Origin: Tabrizicola aquatica | GTDB lineage: Bacteria; Pseudomonadota; Alphaproteobacteria; Rhodobacterales; Rhodobacteraceae | DNA length: 64,000 nt | Reading direction: 5' to 3' | Assembly: GCF_002900975.1 (NCBI RefSeq) | Contig: NZ_PJON01000001.1 | Coordinates: forward strand, 496,001-560,000 | In this document: in pieces, positions 45,395-54,263 of the stretch | Numbering within the stretch: position 1 is the stretch's first letter | How the letters are laid out: each line of letters begins with the position of its first letter | The notes under the pieces: model-generated | Seen by the model: only the letters and a program-made list of their open reading frames with translations | The model's database searches: none | What the model was told of the DNA's origin: nothing | Position numbers and translations under genes: made by a program

Positions 45395-47818
45395 TCAACC
45401 GCGCATCCGCGCGCCGTCGGCGTCCCAAAGCGGGGCCAGATGCACAGTGGCCGGCCGGCGTTCGCCCAGGATCTCGATCTCGCAGGCCAGGCCGTCCTGG
45501 ACGCGGTCGGCGGGCAGGAAGCCCATGGCGACAGATTTGCCGGTCCAATGGCTGAACCCGCCCGAGGTGCAGAAGCCCACCACGTCGCCGTCCAGCCAGA
45601 TCGGCTCCCACGCCACCACGTCGGCGTCCTTGGCGTCGACGACGAAGCTGACAAGCTTGCGCTTTGGCCCCGTGGCCTTTTCCGCCGTCGCCGCAGCCTT
45701 GCCGATCCAGTCGGCCGCCTTGTTCCAGCGGATAAAGCGGTCCAGGCCGGTTTCGCAGGGCGTGTAATCCGGGCTGAACTCGCGCCCCCAAGAGCCGAAC
45801 CACTTGTCCAGCCGCAGCGACATCATCGCCCGCATCCCAAAGGGGCGCAGACCCAGGTCCTTGCCGGCTGCGTTCAGCGTGTCCCACAGGTGGCGGACCG
45901 ACATGTGGTCGGTGAAGATTTCATACCCCAGGTCGGCGGTATAGCTGACGCGCTGGACGATGCAGTTGGCCATGCCCACGGTCATCCGCTTCACATCCAT
46001 GAACTTGAACGCATCCGGTCCGAGATCGCTGCGGGTGACGCGCGACAGAAGTTCCCGCGCGTTCGGGCCGGCGATCTGGAAGCCGGAACGGGCGTCCGAG
46101 ATATTCTCGACCCGGCAGCCCGCCATCGCGTTCTGCTCGAACCAGCGTTCGTGCCAGCCTTGGGCGCCGTAGCTGGCGGTCAGCTGGAATTCGGTCTCGG
46201 ACAGGCAGGAGACGGTGAAATCGCCGATGATCTTGCCGCTATGTGCCAGCATCGGGGTCAGCGACAGACGGCCCGGCTTCGGGATCGTGCCGGCCATGAT
46301 CCGGTCCAGCCACTCCCGCGCATTGGGGCCGGTGACGCGATACTTGCCGAAGTTCTGCACCTCGTTGATGCCGACACCCTCGCGGACCGCCAGCACTTCC
46401 TGGCGCGTCGCCTCCCAGGCGTTCGACCGCTTGAAGGACGGCTCTTCATAGCGCGGCTCGCCCGGCAGGGCGTGGTAGTTCACCACTTCCAGCCCGTATT
46501 GCTGGCCCCAGACCGCGTTCATCTGGTCGAAGACCTGATACATCGGCGTTGTGCGGAAGGGGCGGGCGGCGGGGCGTTCCTCGTTCGGGTAGGATACGCT
46601 GAACCGCATCTGATAGTTCTCGATCACCTTCGGCACAGTGTAGCCCGGGCTGGTCCAGGTCCCGAAGCGGCTGACGTCGAAGCCGCGCGGGTCGCGTTCG
46701 ACCTCGCCATGAATCATCCATTGCGCCAGCGCCAGACCCATGCCACCGCCCTGAGAGAACCCGGCCATCACCGCACAGGCCGACCAGTAGTTGCGCAGGC
46801 CTTGCACCGGCCCGATCAGCGGGTTGCCGTCGGGGGCAAAGGTGAAGGGGCCGTGGATCACCCGCTTGACGCCCGAGCGTTCCAGCACCGGGAAGCGGCG
46901 ATAGGCGAAGGCGACCGAATCCTCGATCTTGTCGAACTGTTCGTTCAGAAGCTCATGCCCGAAGGTCCAGGGCGTGCCATCGACGGCCCAGGGCTCGCAG
47001 GGTTTCTCGTAGAAACCGATGCACAGGCCGCGGCCTTCCTGACGCAGATAGCTTTCGCCGCCCGGGTCCATCACATGCGGGAACTCGCGGCCGGACTTCA
47101 TGATATCGACGATCTCGGGGATGTCGTCGGTCACCAGATACTGGTGCGCCATTGGCAAAAGCGGCAGGTAGACCCCCGCCATTGCCCCGATCTCGCGCGC
47201 CCAAAGGCCGCCGGCGTTCACCAGATGCTCGCAGGTGACGGTGCCCTTTTCGGTGACGACCTCCCAGCCCTCTTTCGTCGGCCGGGTCTCCAGCACCCGG
47301 TTGTGCAGCACGATCTCGGCCCCGCCCATCCGCGCGGCCTTGGCATAGGCGTGGGTCGTCCCCGAGGGGTCCAGGTGCCCGTCCAGCGGATCATAAAGCG
47401 CGCCGATGATGCCTTCCAGGTTCACCATCCCGTCGGTCAGCTTGCGGATCTCGTCCGGCCCCAGGATCTCGGTATCCAGACCCATGTAGCGGTGCTTGGC
47501 GCGCTCGGCCTTCAACTGCTCGAACCGGGCCTCGTTGTCGGCCAGCGTGATGCCGCCCACATGGTGCAGCCCGCAGGACATGCCGGTGATCGCCTCCAGC
47601 TCCTTGTACAGCCGGATCGTGTAGCCCTGCAGCGCCGCCATGTTGGTGTCGCCGTTCAGCGTGTGAAAGCCCCCGGCCGCGTGCCAGGTCGATCCGCTGG
47701 TAAGCTCCGACCGTTCGATCAGCATCACGTCCGACCAGCCCAGCTTGGTCAGGTGGTACAGGACAGAGCAGCCGACGACGCCACCGCCGATCACGACCAC
47801 GCGGGCATGGGTTTTCAT
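45395..47818 (-). CDS. FAD-dependent dehydrogenase fused to GcvT domain (dimethylglycine/sarcosine dehydrogenase type)
   Basis: 807-residue two-part enzyme. The N-terminal half is a DAO-family FAD oxidoreductase (RVVVIGGGVVGCSVLYHLTKLGW, then SELTSGSTWHAAGGFH where the His is the covalent FAD site in relatives). The C-terminal half is a folate-binding aminomethyltransferase (GcvT) fold (NFGKYRVTGPNAREWLDRIMAG, GLRPFGMRAMMSLRLDK). Such fusions oxidatively demethylate dimethylglycine or sarcosine and pass the carbon to tetrahydrofolate. The ABC operon next door and the GbdR-like gene support that role. Confidence 0.82.
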   Translation of the reverse strand: MKTHARVVVIGGGVVGCSVLYHLTKLGWSDVMLIERSELTSGSTWHAAGGFHTLNGDTNMAALQGYTIRLYKELEAITGMSCGLHHVGGITLADNEARFEQLKAERAKHRYMGLDTEILGPDEIRKLTDGMVNLEGIIGALYDPLDGHLDPSGTTHAYAKAARMGGAEIVLHNRVLETRPTKEGWEVVTEKGTVTCEHLVNAGGLWAREIGAMAGVYLPLLPMAHQYLVTDDIPEIVDIMKSGREFPHVMDPGGESYLRQEGRGLCIGFYEKPCEPWAVDGTPWTFGHELLNEQFDKIEDSVAFAYRRFPVLERSGVKRVIHGPFTFAPDGNPLIGPVQGLRNYWSACAVMAGFSQGGGMGLALAQWMIHGEVERDPRGFDVSRFGTWTSPGYTVPKVIENYQMRFSVSYPNEERPAARPFRTTPMYQVFDQMNAVWGQQYGLEVVNYHALPGEPRYEEPSFKRSNAWEATRQEVLAVREGVGINEVQNFGKYRVTGPNAREWLDRIMAGTIPKPGRLSLTPMLAHSGKIIGDFTVSCLSETEFQLTASYGAQGWHERWFEQNAMAGCRVENISDARSGFQIAGPNARELLSRVTRSDLGPDAFKFMDVKRMTVGMANCIVQRVSYTADLGYEIFTDHMSVRHLWDTLNAAGKDLGLRPFGMRAMMSLRLDKWFGSWGREFSPDYTPCETGLDRFIRWNKAADWIGKAAATAEKATGPKRKLVSFVVDAKDADVVAWEPIWLDGDVVGFCTSGGFSHWTGKSVAMGFLPADRVQDGLACEIEILGERRPATVHLAPLWDADGARMRG

Positions 47819-47929
47819 GGAAGACTCCCTCAGTTCACCGGCGCAATCTGGCTGGGGTCGCGACAGGGGTCATGCAGGTTTGCGACAGACAATGTCGCGT
47901 CTGGCGCATGATGGGTGGAGCCGGAAATG

Positions 47930-47957
47930 AAAACACCGCCCGGTGGACCGGGCGGTG
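47930..47957 (-). terminator. Intrinsic terminator of the ABC transporter operon
   Basis: On the minus strand CACCGCCCGG-TCCA-CCGGGCGGTG followed by TTTTC, 28 bases after the livM stop. It separates the operon from the dehydrogenase gene. Confidence 0.9.
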
Positions 47958-47984
47958 CAACCAGAGCGTCCGGGTCGGACGGCG

Positions 47985-49286
47985 CTACTTCTCGGGGATC
48001 AGGCCGCGCGGGCTGAAGCGCAGGACGATCAGCAGGATCACCCCCAGCGTCAGCAGGCGCATATGCTCGGCGCTGTTGACGAGGTGCGCCTTGAGCCATC
48101 CGTCGGGCAGGCTGGAGGTGACGGCAGCCATGGCGTTCGGCCCAAGGAATTCGACCGCGAAATACAGCCAGCCGATCAAAAGCCCACCCAGCACCGTGCC
48201 CCAGTTGTTGCCCGAGCCGCCGACGATCACCATCACCCAGATCAGGAAGGTAAAGCGCAGCGGCTGATAGCTGCCGGGGGTCAGCGTGCCCTCCATCGAG
48301 GCGGCCATTGCGCCGGCGAAGCCGATCACGGCCGAACCCAGGATAAAGACCTGCAAGTGGCGGCGGGTGACATCCTTGCCCATCGCGGCGGCCGAGACTT
48401 CGTTGTCGCGGATCGCTCGCATCATTCGGCCCCACGGGCTGTTCAAGGCGCGTTCGAAGGCCCAGATGATGATGCACAAAACGATCAGGAACAGCCCGGC
48501 ATACAGCAGTTTGACCAGGATGGTCGAGGTGAAGATCGGATCCCACCCCCAGCTTGCCACAAAGTCCAGAAAGCCCGGCTCTTTCTGCAGCTCGATCTCC
48601 AGCGGCACCGGCCAGGGGCGCGGCAGTTGGGTGACGTTCTTGACGCCCCGTGCCAGCCAGTCCTCGTTCTTGATGACCGCGACGATGATCTCGGCAATAC
48701 CCAGCGTGGCGATGGCCAGATAGTCGGACCGCAGGCCAAGGGCGGTCTTGCCGATGGCCCAGGCGGCGGCAGCGGCCAGCAGCCCTCCGACCGGCCATGC
48801 CACCAGCGAGGGCAAGCCCAGCCCGCCAAGGTTGCCGGCGAATTGCGGGTTCACCGCCTCGACCGCGCTGACAGCGGGGTCAAAGATGGCGCGGAACAGG
48901 AAGAAGCCGCCGATCAGGATGGCCGCCACGACCAGCGCCCGCAGCCGACCCTTGGGCATCAGCCCCCAGGCCACCACCGCCGCCGCGACCGAGGCCGCGC
49001 CAAGGACCAGCGCCAGCACGATGCCGGACCCGCCGGCCTGCCAGTTCTCGACATTGGGCTGGGCCGTGATCAGCACCACCGACAGCGCGCCAAGGGCCGT
49101 AAAGCCCATGACCCCGGTCGAAAACAGGCCCGCATAGCCCCATTGCATGTTCACACCCAGGGCCGCGATCGTCGCAAGCAGGGCCACGTTCAGGATCGAC
49201 AGCGACAGGTTCCAGCTTTCCCCGATCCCGGTCAGGACATAGAGGCCCGCCACCGCCCCGAAGAGCAACAGGTTGCGCGAATTCAT
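47985..49286 (-). CDS. livM: Branched-chain-type ABC transporter permease (LivM-like)
   Basis: 433-residue membrane permease with about 10 helices. It shows the LivM loop YLAIATLGIAEIIVAVIKNEDWLARG, the EAA-like coupling segment SPWGRMMRAIRDNEVSAAAMGKDV and IWVMVIVGGSGNNWGTVLGG. Its start overlaps the livH stop (ATGA). It is the last gene of the operon before a terminator. The substrate is not set by the permease alone. Confidence 0.9.
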   Translation of the reverse strand: MNSRNLLLFGAVAGLYVLTGIGESWNLSLSILNVALLATIAALGVNMQWGYAGLFSTGVMGFTALGALSVVLITAQPNVENWQAGGSGIVLALVLGAASVAAAVVAWGLMPKGRLRALVVAAILIGGFFLFRAIFDPAVSAVEAVNPQFAGNLGGLGLPSLVAWPVGGLLAAAAAWAIGKTALGLRSDYLAIATLGIAEIIVAVIKNEDWLARGVKNVTQLPRPWPVPLEIELQKEPGFLDFVASWGWDPIFTSTILVKLLYAGLFLIVLCIIIWAFERALNSPWGRMMRAIRDNEVSAAAMGKDVTRRHLQVFILGSAVIGFAGAMAASMEGTLTPGSYQPLRFTFLIWVMVIVGGSGNNWGTVLGGLLIGWLYFAVEFLGPNAMAAVTSSLPDGWLKAHLVNSAEHMRLLTLGVILLIVLRFSPRGLIPEK

Positions 49287-50293
49287 AGCGATTTACCCTT
49301 GAAAAGCCCGGTCGGCATGAACAGCAGCACGATGATCAGGATCGTGAAGCTGACCGCGAACTTGTAGTCGGTGGACAGAAGCTGGAGCAGGCTGTCCACC
49401 TGCATGTCCTGGGGCAGCAGGTGGTTCACGATCTTCTTCCATGCGTTGGTCAGCATCACCTCGGAGAAGGCGATGACGAAACCGCCGGTGATCGCGCCCA
49501 GCGGGCTGCCCAGGCCGCCGACGATCGCGGCGGCGAAGATCGGCAGCAACAGCTGGAAATAGGTGAAGGGTTTGAAGGTCTTGTCCAGGCCATAAAGCAC
49601 GCCGGCAATGGTGGCGATGCCGGCCGCCAGGATCCAGGTCACGGCGACGACGCGGTCAGGGTTGATGCCCGACAAGAGCGCCAGATCCTCGTTGTCGGAG
49701 AATGCGCGCATCGACTTGCCGGTGCGGGTCTTTTGCAGGAACCAGAACAGGAACGCGACGACGACCACGGCCGTGACCACGGTCACCGCCTGGGTGGTCT
49801 TGATCGCCAATGGCTCGGCCAGGCCGGTGGCGGTGCGGAATTCCTGCGGGTTGACCAGGAAACGCGCGCCGTCGGCAAAGTTCTGGTCGTCCACCCCGAT
49901 GATCAGGCGGACGATGCCGTTCATCACGAACATCACCCCCAGCGAGACGATGACCACCATCGTCGGCGTGGCCTTCTGGCGGCGGTAGAACCGATAGACC
50001 ACCCGGTCAGTGCCCAGGACAAAGGCGGCCGTGGCCGCGATGCCGAAGGGCAGGGCCAGAAGCGCGGTCGGCAGGGGGCCAAGCCCGATGCCGACCGACT
50101 GGAAGGCCCAGGTCAGCAGGATCGTCACCATGGTCCCGAAGGCCATGGTATCGCCATGCGCAAAGTTCGAGAACCGCAGGATGCCATAGATCAGCGTCAC
50201 CCCCAGCGCCCCCAGCGCCAGTTGCGCCCCGTAGGCAAGCCCGGGGATGAAGACGAAGTTCAGAAAGGCGACGAGGGCGTTCAGGATATCCAT
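49283..50293 (-). CDS. livH: Branched-chain-type ABC transporter permease (LivH-like)
   Basis: 336-residue permease. It shows LALGALGVTLIYGILRFSNFAHGDTMAFG at the start, GKSMRAFSDNEDLALLSGINPDRVV as the ATPase-coupling loop and VGGLGSPLGAITGGFVIAFSEVM, all LivH hallmarks. It is translationally coupled to livM downstream. Confidence 0.92.
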   Translation of the reverse strand: MDILNALVAFLNFVFIPGLAYGAQLALGALGVTLIYGILRFSNFAHGDTMAFGTMVTILLTWAFQSVGIGLGPLPTALLALPFGIAATAAFVLGTDRVVYRFYRRQKATPTMVVIVSLGVMFVMNGIVRLIIGVDDQNFADGARFLVNPQEFRTATGLAEPLAIKTTQAVTVVTAVVVVAFLFWFLQKTRTGKSMRAFSDNEDLALLSGINPDRVVAVTWILAAGIATIAGVLYGLDKTFKPFTYFQLLLPIFAAAIVGGLGSPLGAITGGFVIAFSEVMLTNAWKKIVNHLLPQDMQVDSLLQLLSTDYKFAVSFTILIIVLLFMPTGLFKGKSL

Positions 50294-50317
50294 CGGATCA
50301 CTTCACTTGCAATGGGG

Positions 50318-50674
50318 TCAGCCCGGGGCGACGCAGCTGCCTTCGCCGCTGATCGCCACGACCATGTCGCCCTTGGCATGGGCGGTGAACAGGAACTCGC
50401 CTGCCGGAAAGACCGAGATCAGGCCCGACATGCCGTTCTGCGGCGGGATCACGATGGACAACTCCTCGGTGCTGCCGTCGTTCGACAGATAGCCCTCCCA
50501 GACCTGTCCGTCGGCGGTGATGCGAACGGTCTCGCCGGTCTCCTCGATCAAGAAGGGGCCGCCGGCATAGGGCTCGCAAGCCCCGCCGCCACACTGGCGC
50601 TCGACCGTGCAGCTTAGCGTGGTGGAAAGGGCGGGCGTCGCAGTCAGGCAAAGGGCCGCAAGCAGAATACGCAT
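50318..50674 (-). CDS. Small secreted protein within the ABC operon
   Basis: 118 residues with a signal peptide (MRILLAALCLTATPALS) and a beta-rich mature part. Four cysteines (SCTVERQCGGGACEPY and GEGSC) suggest two disulfides in the periplasm. The start at 50674 is preferred because GGGAGG precedes it by six bases; the ATG two codons earlier abuts the same site. It lies between livF and livH, which is unusual. No family is recognised. Confidence 0.7.
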   Translation of the reverse strand: MRILLAALCLTATPALSTTLSCTVERQCGGGACEPYAGGPFLIEETGETVRITADGQVWEGYLSNDGSTEELSIVIPPQNGMSGLISVFPAGEFLFTAHAKGDMVVAISGEGSCVAPG

Positions 50675-50676
50675 GG

Positions 50677-51405
50677 TCATCCTCCCAGGAATGAACGGCG
50701 GACCTCGGGGTCGGCCATCAGGGCCTTGCCGGTGTCGGTGAAACGGTTGCGGCCCTGCACCAGGACATAGCCCTTGTCGGCGATCTCCAGTGCCTGGCGG
50801 GCGTTCTGCTCGACCATCAGGATCGAGATTCCGGTGCGGGCAATCTCGATGATCCGGTCGAAGAGTTCGTCCATCACGATGGGGCTGACGCCGGCGGTGG
50901 GTTCGTCCAGCATCAGGACCTTGGGCTGCGTCATCAGCGCGCGGCCAACGGCGACCTGCTGGCGCTGGCCGCCCGAAAGCTCTCCCGCCGCCTGAAAGCG
51001 CTTTTGCTTCAGGATCGGGAACAGGTGATAGACCTGCTCCAGCGTGGCCTGGATATCGTCGCGGCGCAGGAAGGCGCCCATCTCCAGGTTTTCCTCCACC
51101 GTCATCGAGGTGAAGATGTTGTGCGTCTGCGGCACGAAGGCCATGCCCTTGGCGACGCGGGCCTGCGGTGTCAGGCCGGTGATATCCTCGCCGTCCAGCC
51201 GGACCTGGCCACCGCGCAGTTTCAGCATCCCGAAGACGGCCTTCATCGCCGTGGACTTGCCCGCGCCGTTCGGGCCGACGATCACCGCGATCTCGCCCTT
51301 TTCGACCGCGATGGTGCAGCCATGCAGGATGTCGACCGGGCCATAGCCGCCAGTCATGGCGTCCCCGATCAGGAACGGGGCGGGGGTGGGTCTGGTCTCG
51401 GTCAT
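50677..51405 (-). CDS. livF: ABC transporter ATP-binding protein (LivF-like)
   Basis: 242-residue ATPase. It shows Walker A VGPNGAGKSTA, the Q-loop at FVPQTHNIF, signature LSGGQRQQVAVGRAL, Walker B VLMLDEPTAGVSP and the H-loop region ILMVEQNARQAL. These are diagnostic of the LivF branch. It overlaps the upstream secreted-protein gene by 4 bases and ends 2 bases before the next. Confidence 0.94.
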   Translation of the reverse strand: MTETRPTPAPFLIGDAMTGGYGPVDILHGCTIAVEKGEIAVIVGPNGAGKSTAMKAVFGMLKLRGGQVRLDGEDITGLTPQARVAKGMAFVPQTHNIFTSMTVEENLEMGAFLRRDDIQATLEQVYHLFPILKQKRFQAAGELSGGQRQQVAVGRALMTQPKVLMLDEPTAGVSPIVMDELFDRIIEIARTGISILMVEQNARQALEIADKGYVLVQGRNRFTDTGKALMADPEVRRSFLGG

Positions 51406-52007
51406 GGAGTCAATTTCGTATTGGCCAGGAAGTCGGCGTGCATTGCGGCATGGTCCGGGGTGTATTCGGCGCCGATCCCGTAGGTCATGATCTGCATGAC
51501 CACCTTCGGCTCCAGGAAGATCGAGTTCGCATAGACCACGTCCAGCCCGTTGAACTTGATCTTGTAGATGACCGTGTCACCCGAAAGTTCGCCCAAGGTG
51601 GCGGGCAGGACGTCGATGACCTCGGCCGGGGCACCGGTGACTGCCTGGGCGTTCTGCAGCACCACGTCGCGCATGAATTCAGCGGTCAAGCCATCGTCGC
51701 TGCCCAGATCCTCGATCAGATACTGCGCATAGTGCCGCGCATCGATCCGGTAGGCCGCGTTGATCTCGGGCGAGCTTGGCGGGCTGGTGGCCCACCCCAG
51801 CGCCCCGCCGCAGAACTGGACGCGGGGCGTAATCGTGGCGCAGTCGCTGCCAGCAGCACCGGTGGCCGTTTCATAAGCCCAGGTGCCGTTGTCATAGAGG
51901 AGCGCAACCTTGCCCTCGACAATCGACCGGCCGACCACCGACTGCGCCAGGACAGGCGCCGCAAGTGCCAGACCGGCGACAATGGCCAGCGTAAACGGCC
52001 GGATCAT
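51402..52007 (-). CDS. Secreted protein of unknown function within the ABC operon
   Basis: 201 residues with a signal peptide (MIRPFTLAIVAGLALAAPVLAQ). The mature protein has a short SH3-like start (VVGRSIVEGKVALLYDNGTWAYE) and two cysteines (CATITPRVQFC). The helical/beta body contains YRIDARHYAQYLIEDLG. It overlaps livG and livF by 4 bases on either side, so it is fully coupled to the transporter and is probably a periplasmic accessory. No known family. Confidence 0.7.
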   Translation of the reverse strand: MIRPFTLAIVAGLALAAPVLAQSVVGRSIVEGKVALLYDNGTWAYETATGAAGSDCATITPRVQFCGGALGWATSPPSSPEINAAYRIDARHYAQYLIEDLGSDDGLTAEFMRDVVLQNAQAVTGAPAEVIDVLPATLGELSGDTVIYKIKFNGLDVVYANSIFLEPKVVMQIMTYGIGAEYTPDHAAMHADFLANTKLTP

Positions 52008-52789
52008 GCCGCGCCCTCCTTGACCTTGTTCTTCAGGCCGGTGCCCAGATAGGCCTCGATCACCCGCTCGTCGTTCTTGACTTGCTCCACGGTGCCTTCG
52101 GCCAGAACCTTGCCCTCGGCCATGCAGATCACCGGGTCGCAGAGGCGGCCGATGAAATCCATGTCATGCTCGATCACGCAGAAAGTATAGCCGCGTTCCT
52201 TGTTCAGCCGGACGATGGCATCGCCGATGGTGTTCAGCAGCGTGCGGTTCACGCCCGCGCCGACCTCGTCCAGAAAGACGATCTTGGCGTCGACCATCAT
52301 GGTCCGGCCCAGTTCCAGCAGCTTCTTCTGCCCGCCCGAAATCATGCTGGCCTTCTGGTCGGCCAGATGGCTGATCGTCAAAAAGTCCAGCACCTCGTCG
52401 GCCTTCTCGCGGATGCGCTTTTCTTCCGCCGCAACCCGCCCGCGGGCGAACCATGTGTTCCAGATCGTCTCGCCCGCCTGGTTGGCGGGGACCATCATCA
52501 GGTTCTCGCGCACGGTCATGCTGCCGAACTCATGCGCGATCTGGAAGGTCCGCAGCAGGCCCTTGTGGAACAGCACATGCGGCGGCAGGCCGGTGATATC
52601 CTCGCCATCCATCAGCACCCGGCCCGAGGTCGGCGGCAGGCGCCCCGCGATCACGTTGAACAGCGTGGTCTTGCCAGCACCATTCGGGCCGATCAGGCCG
52701 GTGATCGTGCCGGTGCGGATCGTCAGCGACGCCCCGTCAACCGCACGAAATCCCCCGAAATGCCGGTGAAGGTTTTCGACAACGATCAT
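52004..52789 (-). CDS. livG: ABC transporter ATP-binding protein (LivG-like)
   Basis: 261-residue ATPase. It shows Walker A GLIGPNGAGKTTLFNVIAG, signature MISGGQKKLLELGRTMM, Walker B IVFLDEVGAGVNRTLL (Glu then Val-Gly replaces the common EPxAG) and the switch His in VIEHDMDFIGRL. The insertion typical of LivG (NTWFARGRVAAEEKRIREKA) is present. Confidence 0.93.
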   Translation of the reverse strand: MIVVENLHRHFGGFRAVDGASLTIRTGTITGLIGPNGAGKTTLFNVIAGRLPPTSGRVLMDGEDITGLPPHVLFHKGLLRTFQIAHEFGSMTVRENLMMVPANQAGETIWNTWFARGRVAAEEKRIREKADEVLDFLTISHLADQKASMISGGQKKLLELGRTMMVDAKIVFLDEVGAGVNRTLLNTIGDAIVRLNKERGYTFCVIEHDMDFIGRLCDPVICMAEGKVLAEGTVEQVKNDERVIEAYLGTGLKNKVKEGAA

Positions 52790-52835
52790 CCATTTCCCCC
52801 AAGCCCTGCCTCTGAAACGGGCAGGTTCAAGTGCA

Positions 52836-52861
52836 GCGGCCCGGGGAAATGCCCGGGCCGC
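52836..52861. terminator. Hairpin between binding-protein gene and livG
   Basis: GCGGCCCGGG-GAAATG-CCCGGGCCGC, a perfect 10-bp stem. Such intercistronic hairpins often stabilise the upstream message or attenuate read-through, so the binding protein is made in excess. Confidence 0.55.
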
Positions 52862-52887
52862 GCCAGTCTGTCAACCGAGATTCCGGA

Positions 52888-54084
52888 TCAACGGAAGCCC
52901 ACGGTCTCGTTCTTGCCCCCTTTGACCTCGATCACGCGGTAGCGGCCCGCGCTTTCGCCCGGTCCGATCAGCGTGACGGCGGTGGCGCCCTCATAGTCGA
53001 TGGCGGTGCCGGCCGCGATCAGGTCCAGCGCCTTGGCCAGGTCGCCGGGATAGATCTTCTCGCCGGTGCCGTCGGCCGGGCCGTTGGCGATCTCGATCAC
53101 CTTGTCCTTGTAGACTTTCGGATCGGTCGAGTTCGCCGCCGCCATCGCCAGCGCGATCAGCGCCGCCGCGTCGTAGGATTCCGGCGAATAGGCCGAGGTG
53201 CCGTCATAGCCGGCAGCCGCCGCCATCTCTTCGTACTTGGCCGCACCCTGCGAGTCCGAGCCTGCGATCTGGCCGTAGGACCCGTCAAGGCCCGCGCCGA
53301 TCGCTTCGGGAAGCGCGTCACCGATCATGCCGCCCGGCAGACCGAAGGTTGCGAAGGCGCCGGTGTCCAGCGAGCCCTGGATGATGCCCTTGCCGCCGCC
53401 GTCCAGATAGCCCGCAACGACCAGGATGTCGCCGCCGGCCGAGGCCAGAGCCGCCACTTCGGCCGAGTAGTCGGACTTGCCGTCCTCATGCGCGGCGTTG
53501 ATCGTCACGGTGCCGCCCTTGGCGGTGAAGGACGCAGCGATGGCTTCTGCCAGGCCCTTGCCGTAGTCGTTGTTGGTGTAGGTCAGGGCGATGGATTTCA
53601 CGCCCTTTTCGCCCAGGATTTCGGCCATGACTTCGCCTTCGCGCGCATCCGACGGGGCGGTGCGGAAGAACAGGCCGTCATCTTCGGCCGTGGTCAGCGC
53701 CGGCGAGGTGGCCGAGGGCGAGATCATCACCATCCCGTTCGGACGGGCGACGTTCTGCAGCACAGCCCCGGTCACGCCCGAGCAGTCGCCACCGACGATG
53801 CCCTTGACCTGGTCCGAAGTGACCAGACGTTCGGCAGCGGCTGTACCGGCGGCCGAGTCACCGCAGGTGCTGTCGGCGCGGACCGGAACGACGGTCGAGC
53901 CGCCCATGAACTTGCCCGAATCCGAGATTTCCTTCATCGCCATCTCGGCGCCTTGCGCCATCGCCGGGGCCAGCGATTCCAGCGGCCCGGTGAAGCCGAC
54001 CAGGATGCCGATCTTGACCTCTTCGGCGTACCCCGCGCCGGACAGGGCGGCGGTGGCAGCCGTCGCCAGAAGCAGTTTCTTCAT
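52888..54084 (-). CDS. livK: ABC transporter substrate-binding protein (branched-chain amino-acid type)
   Basis: 398-residue type I periplasmic binding protein. Signal peptide MKKLLLATAATAALSGAGYAEE; mature start VKIGILVGFTGPLESLAPAMAQGAEMA. It carries the ligand-loop signatures GVTGAVLQNVARPNGMVMISPSATSPALT and FFRTAPSDAREGEVMAEIL. The start at 54084 excludes a 43-codon non-homologous extension. The ligand is unknown; methylated glycine or an amino acid is suggested by context only. It is the first gene of the operon. Confidence 0.9.
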   Translation of the reverse strand: MKKLLLATAATAALSGAGYAEEVKIGILVGFTGPLESLAPAMAQGAEMAMKEISDSGKFMGGSTVVPVRADSTCGDSAAGTAAAERLVTSDQVKGIVGGDCSGVTGAVLQNVARPNGMVMISPSATSPALTTAEDDGLFFRTAPSDAREGEVMAEILGEKGVKSIALTYTNNDYGKGLAEAIAASFTAKGGTVTINAAHEDGKSDYSAEVAALASAGGDILVVAGYLDGGGKGIIQGSLDTGAFATFGLPGGMIGDALPEAIGAGLDGSYGQIAGSDSQGAAKYEEMAAAAGYDGTSAYSPESYDAAALIALAMAAANSTDPKVYKDKVIEIANGPADGTGEKIYPGDLAKALDLIAAGTAIDYEGATAVTLIGPGESAGRYRVIEVKGGKNETVGFR

Positions 54085-54263
54085 TCTTGTCTCCCTAATT
54101 GGATCGCAATCCTGGTAAGAACCTAGTGGGGCCTCCTGCAAAAGGAAAGCGGTTTGCGGGGGCGTTTTTCCGGCTTTTGGGCCAACGGCAGGGTGAAAAT
54201 CCGTGATTTGCACCGCATGGCAGTCAGCTTATCTAATCCTCGCAACCCGTGATTGGAGCCACT

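Noticed and set aside
45257-47911. 884-codon plus-strand frame across the FAD/GcvT gene
   Set aside because: Antisense shadow. The minus-strand protein has complete FAD and GcvT domains.
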